DNA of 64,000 nucleotides, from contig NC_054706.1 of NCBI RefSeq assembly GCF_016097555.1, forward strand, positions 45,425,728-45,489,727, in the 5' to 3' direction. The position numbers and the translations under genes are program-made. The number at the start of each line of letters is the position of its first letter. Position 1 is the first letter of the stretch. This document shows positions 12,443 through 22,673 of this stretch, one piece after another. Source of the DNA: Gigantopelta aegis (Eukaryota; Mollusca; Gastropoda; Neomphalida; Peltospiridae). The notes beneath the pieces were generated by a model that saw only the letters and a list, made by a program, of their open reading frames with translations, was not told the origin of the DNA and searched no databases.

Positions 12443-13614
12443 TAAACTGACCAGGCTAGTCTCATAAGACGTTCTAGAGTTTCATACTATACTTGTACTT
12501 GGTTGTACATCTCGATTTCAAGGACTCAGCTAACTACGTCTTCAGCAATCCTATACCCCTATGCCTATGTACAAGCCTTGAAATCACCATCATATGATAC
12601 CTATAGCACTAAGAATGGTTCCATTCTTAAGATAATAATGATCTAGCCGTCGTTATGTTTTTGCAAACTGATTCATCAGTACGGCAATGGTTTGTAAATG
12701 TAGTTTTATTATATGCTCTGGTTCACAATTTCAACTACAATCGTCGGCTCTATACATGACGTATTGATATTAGGCAGGTATCTTTGAGATGGTTCATATT
12801 GAAGTCTCTGGTACTCATACTGAATTCGGTCCAACTTTGAAGTTTCCATTTATCTGTGTTTTTCTGCCTTGCTAGCCTCCAAGCAACTTTAGCTAAATGT
12901 TTGGGGTTTGGTTTTATCATTGATACCATCCATTACCAGTGACTGTGGTCCAACACATGTACCAGAGACATATAATTTCAAACATTTGCTCCACCATTGA
13001 GAACCACCTCTAGTCTATCAATGTTGTACCAAACTAGATTCGTCCGTATTAGGCTAAATGTTTTTTTTTTAAATATGATGCCACCTCCAGTCTATCAAAA
13101 TTGTCCGAAGCTAGATTCGTCTGTACTATACTAAATGTGGTTGGAAAAGTGCTCATTCGTGGTAGCCTTTTGTTTTAGGAGACATAAAGCTCTATCATTG
13201 TCTTAATCAGGAAGTATGGCACACCCTGTCATGTTCTTTTCGGTGCCTGGATTAGTTCAACATAATTATGAATGTAGTGTGCATTATTAAATTTTAGGAA
13301 ACGTATACAGCTGAATCACTTACCAGTGTATTAATGCAAGGTAAACTTGGAATATAATAAAAGTTTGTCGTTTTGATATTTTAAGTTGTGGAATCAACAG
13401 TATGCCTATTTGTATAAAGATACAATTTTAAACAATACCGTTGTAGTCATGGTTATATTACAAAAATAACAATAAATACATGATCTGTATGGGTTTTAAA
13501 TCAATAACAGACTTTTAATCGGTTTTAGTCTAATGAGAACTCATTTCGATGGCATCTCAGCAACATATAACGTCAAATTAATTTTAAATGTAGGACCTAT
13601 GTAGTATTTAGCAG
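12443..13614. other. Interior of the large element, no intact gene
   Basis: Short protein-like runs survive on the minus strand (around 12780-12900) but all are broken by stops. A degenerate duplication (GCCACCTCCAGTCTATCAA versus ACCACCTCTAGTCTATCAA) lies near 13006-13130. Nothing further is recognised. Confidence 0.35.
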
Positions 13615-14500
13615 CCTAATGTAGATTTGTGTGCAGTAAAATCCTTGAAACAGAACATTTGAGGGTGTCAACCTAAATGTTAAGTGAACTTACTGTTGTG
13701 AAATGGTGCAAATTGCATGTACGTAATGCAAAAAAGAAGAAGTGTTACGTGAGACCCTAACCCTGTAGAGATGATACGATTGCTTCCATTTCTGAAATTT
13801 ATATTTCACTAACTTGCTTTTCCCTTATTTGTGCCTTGCCAATCCTAATAAATATTTTATAATGTGGTTTATTTAGTCACTGTTAACAATTCCAATGAAA
13901 TATTGATGTTGAAAAAATAGCGGTAGGGTTATGAAATGTATAATTACACAGCAAATCATGCAACACAACTTTATTTATAGGATGGAAATAATAACTGGAT
14001 GTCCAAATTAGCTTCTATTGTAATTAGAACATTTAACGAGAATATCTGAGGTGTTGAGCTTAAACTTTATGCTAAATTTCTACCGAAAAATAAAACTGTG
14101 AATTTTATGTTGCAACATTACAGAATTTTTTTTTATATGAGACCCTAATTCTCAAAGGATTTCAATATTGGTGACATATCTGAATTCTCCCATCTATTCA
14201 CTCCCAATGCTCTAATTTTTTTTTTTTTTTAAATTCCTAAATGCTCTAACAAATGTTTTATAATGAGTCACCCTTTAGCAATTCTGTAAAATGTAACTGT
14301 CGTGAAAATGGGCGTAGGGTCACAAAACGGATAGATACACACAGCAAGCTGTGAGTCCTGCAATGCTATCCATCTATAGAGATGTAGGCCACAACATAAA
14401 TCATTATGAGTATTCGTCCCCCCCCCCCCCCCCCCCCCCCAGATGGTACCGACCGACCCTTCTGGGTCATAGACTATTTCAAAAATCAATAAATACAGTA
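13615..14500 (-). repeat. Right inverted arm of the large element
   Basis: Diverged reverse complement of 8855-9725 with the same order of conserved blocks. A poly-C run (14419-14440) replaces the short GGGGTGGG of the left arm. Confidence 0.6.
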
Positions 14501-14652
14501 ACATAATAATACATTTATTGACTAACTACATCTTAATAGTTTTAAAAAGCAACAGATAAAGTAACAAAATGATACATGTTTATTAATACATTTTGAACTG
14601 GTAATAGTTTTAAGAAACAATAAATACTGTAACATAATAATACATTTTAATA

Positions 14653-14850
14653 TACAGTCAAACCTGCCTTCGCGGCCACCTTCATATGGCGGCCACCTGT
14701 CCATGGCGGCCACCCTGATGTCCCCCCAATGAATTTTACTATATATTTTACCTCTATATGGCAACCACCTGCTCAACGCGGCCAGTGGCCACACTTTTGT
14801 CATAAAAAAGCGAAAATGAACCTGCTATCGCGGCCACAATTGGTTTTTTT
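14653..14850 (+). mobile_element. Terminal fragment of a pogo/Tigger-like element
   Basis: The block starts ACAGTCAAACCTGCCTTCGC and carries repeated GCGGCCACC units. This resembles the termini of pogo/Tigger-like elements. No matching opposite end or transposase is visible, so it is a fragment inserted among the subterminal repeats of the large element. Confidence 0.45.
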
Positions 14851-15086
14851 AGTGCAAGTTATAAAGAAATGTCGGCAATCGTAAACAAAAACGTAAGATG
14901 TTTTTGTTGATATAACCAATTGGCTTGATAAACAGCGGTCCTTTAAAGGTCGTCGGTCGCATAGCTGTGTTCGTTAATTAACAAGTGTTTTTAATCTGGA
15001 TTAACGGTGCGATGTACTAGTCATCGACGGTGGTCATTAAACGCAGTTGATAAGAGGGTATCTAGCCTAAAACAACTGGAGTTAAA

Positions 15087-15121
15087 CGTGGTTAAGCCAT
15101 CGGACTACAGGCTGGTAGGTA
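15087..15121 (+). mobile_element. SINE head fragment
   Basis: CGTGGTTAAGCCATCGGACT followed by ACAGGCTGGTAGGTA matches the tRNA-like head of SINE families B and C; the remainder is missing. Confidence 0.5.
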
Positions 15122-15241
15122 TACTGTCTGTTGACTCACCGGTAATAGTTTTAAACAGCAGCAAATACAATAACAATAATACACATATTACAGCAGCAAA
15201 TATAGTAATATAATAATAGTTGCGCACTTATCACTATTTAT

Positions 15242-15687
15242 ATGGGGCCATTCAAATATTACGTAACACTCGAGGGTGTGGGTGAGTGTAAGACCAAACA
15301 TAATACGATGTATGTGGCATTACAGGTGTACTGACCACGTAACGCACTTTAAAAAAAATTACTTAAATGTTTGTTTATTTGTTTGTTTTCATAAACATTC
15401 TGCCATGGCCACAATGTATAATGAAGCTAGGTAGTTATAGCTAGATGTATACACGCAATAACGATTATAAATCGACTTGAAATGCGCTGCGCTTTCCCAG
15501 ATAGTAAAACAATACTTAATTAAATTATATTAATTGCTTGACTTGTTTATCGTTGGGGGTTGGCTGGGTCTCCAAGCGTTACATAATATTTACAGGTGTA
15601 TGGTCTAACCGTGCAGAGCGTTACAGGAGGGAGGGAGGGTGCCTAATTTTGACAAAAATAATGTTACGTAATATTGGAACGGCCCCT
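15242..15687. mobile_element. 446-bp MITE with GGGGCC termini
   Basis: The left end GGGGCCATTCAAATATTACG and the right end ACGTAATATTGGAACGGCCC-C are near-perfect inverses of about 25 bp. The interior is non-coding and contains a GGGAGGGAGGG run. It sits between two pieces of the ~62-bp subterminal repeat. Confidence 0.65.
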
Positions 15688-16019
15688 ACTGAGTAACTGG
15701 TAATATGGTTTTTTAAAAGGAACAAATACAGTAACACAATAATACATAATACATTCATTACTATCTACTGACTCATTGGTAATAGTTCAGCAGACTAGCA
15801 AAATAATTGCAAGTGCATTTTATAGTACATACATGGCATTTTTCATTATGATTATATATTCCATAACTGTCGTTTTGATATCAAGACCCATGTTTAAGGT
15901 CACGTATACTGGCCTTGGCTACCCTTTTGAAGTTTCCTATATGTCAAACCTATTTTTCTCTGTTGAAAGGTGTAATATAGCTAATATAGCGTTCTGTCCT
16001 GTAAGACAGTTCAAAAACA

Positions 16020-16180
16020 GGCCCGTAGGAACCGGGGGGGGGGGGGGGGGGGGGAGACCGGGGGCGGAAATCACAGTCCCCACACTAGTAGATAAAACAT
16101 GTACGTTTTTGTTTTCCTACTCTATATAAAGATAAAACTGTGGCTTGTGCCCCCCCCCCCCCCCCCCCGTTTCCTGGAAA
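16020..16180. mobile_element. Poly-G/poly-C-tipped MITE
   Basis: GGCCCGTAGGAACC followed by a long G run at the left and a long C run followed by GTTTCCTGG at the right form inverted termini. Same architecture as the elements at 5401, 32270, 47744 and 63664. Confidence 0.45.
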
Positions 16181-16199
16181 ATACAAAATCACTATAATA

Positions 16200-16850
16200 C
16201 ATAATTATATGTACTAAAGACACTATATGTATGAACTCTAAATGTATATGAAATTTTTTATTTAACAACGCTGCGGTAATTAATGATAATTTTAGTAATT
16301 TTAGTTGTCATGATAAAATGATATTTTTATTTCCAACAATTTTATTATGCGATCTTGTGCCAAAACCTGTGCACAGATTTTAAAAGAAAAAGTTATTTAT
16401 TTGAAAAGTTATAACTATTATATTTCATTTTTTATCTTGCATTTTAATGTTTATTTATTTGTATAATATTATCGCCTCTCATAACTCTGTATTGAGTGTT
16501 TTTTAAAATATTATGTATATTATTTTATATTTTTATAGAACATGTATGTAATTTTTAAAAAGGTGAGATGGGAATATAATATTGAATGAATGAATGAATC
16601 TATGCTAGCTAACATTAACACTATAACGTCAAAGTATTAAAATGGTTCTATCAAATCAAAGGTGCATATATTATAATTATTAAACACTGCTCGTTTCCAC
16701 ATGTATTTATTAATTTGTATATCAGAATAACAGATAATTATTCATTTTTATGTGACATGAATACATTTATGAAGCATAATCGTTAGAATTTACTACCACT
16801 CCAACACGATTTGTCTGTTTCGATTTTAGTTCCATCTTATCATTTTCTTT
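16200..16850. other. AT-rich stretch ending in a (GAAT)n tail
   Basis: No gene is seen. A TTTTTAAAAAGGTGAGATGG segment followed by (GAAT)n near 16565-16600 looks like the 3' end of an old LINE, but no coding remnant confirms it. Confidence 0.3.
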
Positions 16851-16858
16851 GTAACCAT

Positions 16859-16939
16859 TGTCTCAGTGTAATCTTGGGCCGCAATCGTTTCAGTGTGATC
16901 TTCGGCCGCAATCGTCTCAGTGTTATTTTGGGACGCAAT
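16859..16939. repeat. 27-bp tandem repeat, 3 copies
   Basis: Three consecutive 27-bp units of the type GTCTCAGTGTAATCTTGGGC-CGCAATC. Because the unit is divisible by three, frames stay open across it on both strands. Confidence 0.85.
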
Positions 16940-17487
16940 CTTTGTATTCAGCAGGCTCTGGCAAAAAAAAAAAAAAAGGAAGAATAATATTAACAAAGTG
17001 TTGCGAAAATTACGAACGAATAATGATTGCAATACTTTATTCACGCAATAATATGGTGAATTAGCTACACTATAGTACAGATAAGAAAGAAAGAAAAAAC
17101 CCTGAAAATAAATAAATATGTTACTTTATTGCATTATTACCTTGTTATTATTCAGAAAACAGAAATTCCCGGAATTTCATTCGTCGTAAGTTATTGCCTT
17201 GAGATACATGTAACTGGATCAGAAATAAAAAAATATATCACTAGCCGCGCCGTTGAACCAGAACTAAAATTTACTAGCCTGCCGTATGTATACATGATTA
17301 CATGGATTTTCAAGTTAAGAGGCATTTTTGAAATGTCAACATACCACTGTGTAAAGTTTCTGTATTCTGCATGTAACAGATAAGCCAATTCCTGTTAATT
17401 GATACAACACGTGTCACACACAGCTGGTAAGCATTCAGTTGAGTAACATCTAGCAATTCAGTACAGTTTATGTGTGCTACAGCTAAC

Positions 17488-17710
17488 ATCGCAATATTGT
17501 CTATACGCAGGTTTGGCTACTGTTGACAAATCGCAATATTGTCTATACGCAGGTTTGGCTACTGTTGACAAATCGCAATATTGTCTATACGCAGGTTTGG
17601 CTACTGTTGACAAATCGCAATATTGTCTATACACAGGTTTGGCTACTGTTGACAAATCGCAATATTGTCTATACGCAGGTTTGACTACTGTTGACAAATC
17701 GCAATATTTT
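17488..17710. repeat. 42-bp minisatellite, about 5.3 copies
   Basis: The unit starts ATCGCAATATTGTCTATACG and ends CTACTGTTGACAA. Five almost identical copies are followed by a partial copy. The unit is 14 codons long and lacks stops in one frame of each strand, giving repeat frames in both directions. No promoter or family supports coding. Confidence 0.9.
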
Positions 17711-17719
17711 CATCACGCA

Positions 17720-18600
17720 GTACGTAATTGTTCTAAAGTATATATAGTCCATCTTGTGTTGAAATGATGGTCTTCGGTTAGTCAAGACATGCAATAAAAG
17801 AGTTAGGCCTAGGCTATAGCCAATTATCACACTGGAAACTGCAAAATCTTGGAAATTATATCCCACCAATCATATTCCATAGGGTGAGAATGAAAGATCA
17901 TTTAAAGATTGGGGCACCTCTTGGCTCACTGTATGTGGTCTGGGCGAGTTAGACTTTAATGGTTTTCGATCGACTTCAAAATTCTTATGTTTATTTTTTT
18001 ATAAATAGTCTAACGCATTTTATTTTGGCGCCCGATCAATTGCTCAAAATCACCTTAAAAACCTTTTGGCTGAGCAGTCTTAACTATTTTGGGTCAAATT
18101 TTAGAGTCCAGACATGTTTTGGGATGCAGTTACTCTTTGTAGACTTAGGTAATTGTCAGGCTTCACCGAGGAATCGAAATCCAGCCAATCAGAGCACAGC
18201 TCCCACTCGGTGTTACTTCAAGTTTGCGAAGTGTCTGCTATTTGGTCCGCGCTCGCGTTGACTTTACTAAATGGCTTTTTTCCAAATTCCGCCCACCTCA
18301 AACTTACCCCCCCCCCCCCTGCTCCGGAGTTAGTCACTGGCGAAGTCAGAGGCTAAATCCGTAGTGGGCGTGCCTGAATCTTCGTGGATAGGGGCACGTT
18401 AATTGAGTTGCCCATGCCATGTATGTGGTCCATAAGTCTGGGTGGATGCAGACTGAGCTGTTCGTCACGTGGTTTAAACAATTCATGAAACAATGTAAGC
18501 CATCAATGTTCTTATGTTACTGCATTCTTTCAAATATGTGAATTTGGTCGACTATTTCCAACTAAATATGGCGAGAAGCTTACGTAACCCAAAGAGAGAA
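17720..18600. other. Unassigned stretch
   Basis: No exon or repeat family was recognised. A C run lies near 18307. It adjoins the exon array on its downstream (minus-strand) side, so further exons may be hidden here. Confidence 0.3.
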
Positions 18601-18637
18601 AAAAGCACACTACACTCCTTATGAGTAGGCAACTCAC

Positions 18638-18756
18638 AGTTTTAGAAGCTTTCAAATCCATACCGATTTTCCAACTTGCTTTTTCATTTCATTGATCTTT
18701 CTTTTGAGATACTGACCTTCAGTTTCAAGCAATTCCTTGCCTTCTTGCAATTCCTC
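18638..18756 (-). CDS. Coiled-coil exon, array copy 1
   Basis: The 119-nt block starts after a good acceptor (TTATCATTACCAG) and ends at the donor GTGAGT. It opens with EELQEGKELLETEGQYLK and continues with RKINEMKK, a charged heptad-like sequence typical of a coiled coil. As written, the frame meets a TGA shortly before the donor. One extra A in the AAAAA run would make it 120 nt and open to the donor. Function unknown; it may be an alternative cassette or a damaged exon. Confidence 0.5.
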
Positions 18757-18897
18757 CTGGTAATGATAAGTACAAAAACTATAAAATAAGTACCATTCAA
18801 AAATAGTTTTAGGACACTTATAGGGAACTGAATACAACAATGATGACGACGGTGATTTTAAGCACACGTTTGCATAAACTAAGAGTAGGCAACTCAC

Positions 18898-19016
18898 AGT
18901 TTTAGAAGCTTTCAGTTCCATATTGATTTTAAGCTTGCTTTTTTCATTTCATTAATCTTTCTTCTGAGATACTGAGCTTCAGTTTCAAGCAATTCCTTGC
19001 CTTCTTGCAATTCCTC
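18898..19016 (-). CDS. Coiled-coil exon, array copy 2
   Basis: Second 119-nt copy, 260 bp from copy 1, with the same acceptor and GTGAGT donor. It reads EELQEGKELLETEAQYLR then RKINEMKK. The A-run has six bases where seven would keep the frame open to the donor (…MELKASKT). The surrounding intron sequence is duplicated along with the exon. Confidence 0.5.
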
Positions 19017-19157
19017 CTGGTAATGATAAGTACAAAAACTATAAAATAAGTACCATTCAAAAATAGTTTTAGGACACTTATAGGGAACTGAATACAACAA
19101 TGATGACGATGGTGATGTTAAGCACACGTTTGCATAAACTAAGAGTAGGCAACTCAC

Positions 19158-19276
19158 AGTTTTAGAAGCTTTCAGTTCCATATTGATTTTAAGCTTGCTT
19201 TTTTCATTTCATTAATCTTTCTTCTGAGATACTGAGCTTCAGTTTCAAGCAATTCCTTGTCTTCTTGCAATTCCTC
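19158..19276 (-). CDS. Coiled-coil exon, array copy 3
   Basis: Third 119-nt copy, again 260 bp away. It is nearly identical to copy 2 (EELQEDKELL instead of EELQEGKELL) and has the same one-base shortfall in the A-run. Its upstream intron diverges after about 19292, marking the outer end of the array. Confidence 0.45.
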
Positions 19277-19391
19277 CTGGTAATTGAAATATGAAACTGT
19301 GAAATATGTACCCTTCAAAAAACAGTTTTTTGGACAAACTTCAACCCACCCTTGTGAACTAGTGGATGGGTATATTATTTTATATGTTTAA

Positions 19392-20164
19392 TAGAGGTGT
19401 AACGATATACTCGAATATCCGGTGCATCGAACAGCGATCTGTATCGTAGTTGCATTCGTATTCGTCACAAGCTGAACCGAATACATGAATACGTATATGT
19501 AATGTTAACCGTACAATTTATATTTTTAAGTCATACTAACCAAAAATGCAATACCGATTCGATTATTTTGATAATTATCCGGACCCGTTTTGTATTAGAT
19601 CCTAGCACATAGACCAACCAGACTTACGAGTTACGTTTATAACGTGAGAGTCACGGGCGAGCGTATTCTGTTAGTGTATGCATTGTAACTTCAATATGCA
19701 AGCGTTTAAATTGCTGATTAAAGCAAAATAAAACTTAAATTCAATAACTGAGGATGTACTAACACGATTTAAGCCGCAGAGGACCCGACTGGGTGACTTT
19801 CCTCTTGCATGGTGGAGACATCTAAATCACGTAGCCAAACATTTATTATGCATCCCAGCAACAAGTGTGCCATGCGATCACGTATTTACCACTGCTGTTG
19901 TTGTGGTAACAGCACAGATAGCTGCACTTTCCTGGGAAAATGTGGACATGTTAGTGTTCCTTAAAAAGAATGCGATTCTGGACTAGACAATAGACACACA
20001 CATAATTAATAAGTTTTTACTTTAAACAAATAAAATAAATTGTTCTTCCTGTCTGCAAAACCTTTTTCACTTGTGTATTCATGGATGTGAATACATATTC
20101 GTATTCATTACCTCATTCGTTATATATATCGTATTCGCAACCATGTGCATTCGTTACACCCATA
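19392..20164 (+). mobile_element. Internally deleted hAT transposon
   Basis: Ends TAGAGGTGTAACGA and TCGTTACACCCATA are inverted copies, and the flanks ATGTTTAA / ATGCTTAA form the 8-bp duplication typical of hAT. Imperfect GAATACATATTCG motifs occur in both subterminal regions. Only the C-terminal part of the transposase remains, so it is non-autonomous. Confidence 0.8.
19785..19986 (+). pseudogene. hAT transposase C-terminal (dimerisation) fragment
   Basis: The frame reads GDFPLAWWRHLNHVAKHLLC followed by IPATSVPCDHVFTTA and ALSWENVDMLVFLKKN to a TAG. This is the conserved hATC region (W-W, IPATSVPSER-like, LSPENV-like motifs). The Ser-Glu-Arg core has become Cys-Asp-His. The catalytic RNase H-like core and zinc finger are missing. 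Confidence 0.85.
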
Positions 20165-20214
20165 ATGCTTAAACAAATACATATTCACCATACAAAACTA
20201 GGCATTGTCAAAAG

Positions 20215-20600
20215 TAAAGTTTGTTTTATTTAACGACGCCACTAGAGCACATTGATTTTTTATCTTATCATCGGCTATTGGACGTCAAACATATGGTCAT
20301 TCTGACAGTTTTTAGAGGAAACCCGCTGTCGCCACATAGGCTACTCGTTTACGACAGGCAGCAAGGGATCTTTTATTTTCACTTCCCACAGGCAGGATAG
20401 CACAAACCATGGCCTTTGTTGAACCAGTTATGGATCACTAGTCGGTGCAAGTGGTTTACACCTACCCATTGAGCCTTGCGGAGCACTCACTCAGGGTTTG
20501 GAGTCTGTATCTGGATTAAAAATCCCATGGCTCGACTGGGATCCGAACCCAGTACCTGGCAGCCTGTAGACCGATGGCCTAACCACGACGTCGGTAGGCA
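20215..20600 (-). mobile_element. SINE B head with tail A
   Basis: Read on the minus strand, it has the family B head (box B-like GGGTTCGGATCCCAGTCGAG), the shared body, and the type A tail (CCGATGATAAGATAAAAAAT and GGCGTCGTTAAATAAAAC relatives). Imperfect flanks AGGCATTGTCAAAAG / AGGCACTGTCAAAAAG are a target duplication. Confidence 0.8.
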
Positions 20601-20654
20601 CTGTCAAAAAGCTTCAAAAATTATACAAGTACTGTCGGATCGCGTTAGGCCTAC

Positions 20655-20790
20655 GCGGGACCGTAATTGTAGTAAAGCGCTCGCCTGACAAGCGGTCGGT
20701 CTAGTATAAATTACCAAATGTTTGACATTTGACAATAGCCGATTATTAATAAATCAGTGTGCTCTAGTGGTATCGTTAAACAAAACAAAT
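20655..20790 (+). mobile_element. SINE A, internally deleted
   Basis: The head (GTAGTAAAGCGCTCGCCTGA) joins directly to the type A tail (AAATTACCAAATGTTTGACA, ATTATTAATAAATCAGTGTG); the whole body is missing. Confidence 0.7.
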
Positions 20791-20799
20791 TTTAACTTA

Positions 20800-22094
20800 A
20801 CTTTACACCGCCTCTCATAACAATGACATTTATACCATCCGACAGAATTGCATGGTGTTATTTTATGAGTTATTGCGGAATTTACCTTCCAACACCAGTT
20901 CACAATTTTAGAGTGAAAAATTACCGATTTCATGTAAATTGGATAAGGGATAGGAAATGAAGTTGTAATTATTATTTTTTAGTAATGGTGACAGCCTGAC
21001 AGGGGCGGCACAGACTTTTGAAAGAGGTACGGCATGGCCTATTAAGTCTCATTGTCACGTCGTCGTGGGGGTGCCACTAAAAGTGTGCTCATTGTTTGAG
21101 TTTAAAAACTTTCAGAGGCCTTTTAACACGTTTATTGTTCCATTGTACTGTGGCGGTGAACAAAACATTTCTTAAGAAAGATTTTAATTTTAAAATACCG
21201 TAGTTAATTTATTTCTGAGCCGACTGATTTGTAAATTGCACACAAAAATAGTACTTTTTGATATTTCAAAAACATTTTCACTTTTCTTCTTAAGTCAAAC
21301 GAAACTGAAATTATTTAAAGAAAACAGTTTTATAGAACGGATGGAACGGACTATAGGTGCCACTAGTGTATCTTTCTGGATGTCTGTGTATATATTTAAC
21401 TCTGAATGCATCATTTTTTTTTTTAACCAAACAATTTGACCATTATAACCATTCATTTGCTCAACTTATAATAATTCCCTGACAAAAGAATTAATATATT
21501 TGTTATTAGTCTATTTCTCGAGGACTGCATTTTGTATAAATATATTTTTTTATAAATTATTATAAGTGCATGCTTTAAGTAAGATACATGTTTTGATAAA
21601 ACACTAAAAACTTTGATTTCGGAAAGATCTCACTATAGGGCCTACCGCTAAACGTTTCACTCACCGAAACAGGTCACATAGTTAACAATATGACACATAT
21701 TTTGAAAAGTCACTAGCCACAGGGCTAGTGGGTTTGTGAAAACCATTAGCCCACTAAGATAAAGCACTAGCCCAAACTCCTGGTCAATTATAACTGGATT
21801 TTTATATAATTTTTGGTAACATTACACATTTACAAGTATAACAGAAAAATAAAACAAACACTTAAATCATGTTGTAACTTTCAGTTTTTTGTCGTGTTGT
21901 ACGTTTGGTCATTGTTCCGTTTTCGCTTTTGCCCTTCCCCCTGGGAAAAATAATTGAGCAAACTCACTATCAAAATAATTAAATTTAAATGAGGGTACGA
22001 CAGTGTGACACACGGTAATAGATGGTTCAGTGTATTCAGTAGGATATGTCATGTCATAGGGTTTAAGGTGCACATTCAGAGCAAGCTGTTGTAG
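20800..22094. other. Stretch with diverged repeats only
   Basis: No gene. About 21200-21440 is a diverged relative of 31835-32000 (shared AAATTGCAC-CAAAAATA and AGAACGGACTATA blocks). A cluster of GGGCTAGTG/CACTAGCCC motifs in both orientations lies at 21709-21775, possibly a remnant of a TIR element. Confidence 0.35.
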
Positions 22095-22637
22095 AGCACG
22101 CCTGTCGTGGGCGCAAGTGCTTGCGGAGCTATTTTTGGCAGTAGTTATGTAAGGAGATTGGAGCAACAAACCGGTGGCGATTTGAAAGTAGATGCGGAAT
22201 GCCGTTTTTATGGACGGGGTGGTATGCGGTCAGACCGCATACCAGAGGATTTGCTAACAGAGGCCCTTGGCTATAAGCCGGATTTAGTGATAATCCATTT
22301 GGGAGGCAACGACTTGACACCTGAAACCGACCTTAAGAGCGTGGTGCTACAGCTGGTATCATTGAGAGAGCGGTTTCTAGCAAATGGGGCAGGCCGGGTA
22401 TGCTTCCTGGAGATATGTAAGCGGGGCGTATTCAAGAAGTCCCCTCACATGACTATGGCGCATTTTAACACTATACGGAATGCGGTGAATCGCCGGCTGC
22501 GGAAATTAGTCAAGCGAGACGTAGTGCCCCTCTTGATGCACTATCCTGATGATTACCTGCCGGATGGGGTTAATTTTGGACCTCGTGGAATGCGGAAGTA
22601 CTTCTTCCGCATTCGCAACACTATTTGGCGACAATAG
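22095..22637 (+). CDS. SGNH-hydrolase-like protein (element-associated ORF)
   Basis: The frame is open from a TAG at 22092 to TAG at 22635-22637 (about 180 codons). Block I reads FGSSYVRRLE with Ser in the SGNH nucleophile position; block III is LVIIHLGGNDL with the Gly and Asn; block V reads DGVNFGPRG, where the expected catalytic His is Asn. The usual fold length is about 180-200 residues, so the domain is nearly complete. There is no ATG before the domain: the first in-frame ATG is inside (GGMRSD), so the 5' part is either spliced in or lost. The base composition is richer in G than the surroundings. SGNH/esterase domains are known in ORF1 of CR1-like LINEs and in other retroelements, so a mobile-element origin is likely. 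A histone-type 3' stem-loop follows the stop. Confidence 0.65.
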   Translation, partial: STPVVGASACGAIFGSSYVRRLEQQTGGDLKVDAECRFYGRGGMRSDRIPEDLLTEALGYKPDLVIIHLGGNDLTPETDLKSVVLQLVSLRERFLANGAGRVCFLEICKRGVFKKSPHMTMAHFNTIRNAVNRRLRKLVKRDVVPLLMHYPDDYLPDGVNFGPRGMRKYFFRIRNTIWRQ

Positions 22638-22652
22638 TGTTGTATATAAACC

Positions 22653-22673
22653 GGCCCTTTTAAGGGCCACCAA
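22653..22673 (+). promoter_or_regulatory. Histone-type mRNA 3' stem-loop
   Basis: GGCCCTTTTAAGGGCC folds as a 6-bp stem with a TTTA loop and is followed by ACCAA. In replication-dependent histone mRNAs the motif is GGYYCTTYTNARRRCC followed by ACCA, bound by SLBP. A purine-rich GAAAGTGA follows at 22681, about where the U7-binding histone downstream element sits. It lies 15 nt after the stop of the SGNH frame, the position it has in histone genes. There is no histone gene here. Confidence 0.6.

Larger units (their letters stand above)
8760..15850. mobile_element. Large element with ~0.9-kb inverted arms
   Basis: The left arm (about 8855-9725) is the diverged reverse complement of the right arm (about 13615-14500). 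Shared blocks in the same order include ACAGAATTGCTAAAGGGTGA, AGAATTCAGATATG, GGAATTGTTAACA and ATTATAAAATATTTATTA. Outside both arms lies a degenerate ~62-bp unit (CACTGGTAATAGTTTTAA, then AACAAATACAGTAACA and AATAATACAT), repeated near 8790-8925, 14465-14650, 15130-15230 and 15700-15800. The enclosed ~4 kb has decayed coding pieces and a LINE fragment. A large, old DNA transposon is the simplest reading; the superfamily is not recognised. Confidence 0.55.
18623..19345 (-). repeat. 260-bp tandem array, 3 units (exon plus intron)
   Basis: GAGTAGGCAACTCACAG recurs at about 18623, 18883 and 19143, an exact 260-bp spacing. Each unit carries one 119-nt exon and about 140 bp of intron; the third unit's intron is diverged. 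Confidence 0.9.

Noticed and set aside
17458..17767. Repetitive proteins on both strands of the minisatellite
   Set aside because: The 42-bp unit is a multiple of three, so open frames are expected; no start context, promoter or domain supports coding.
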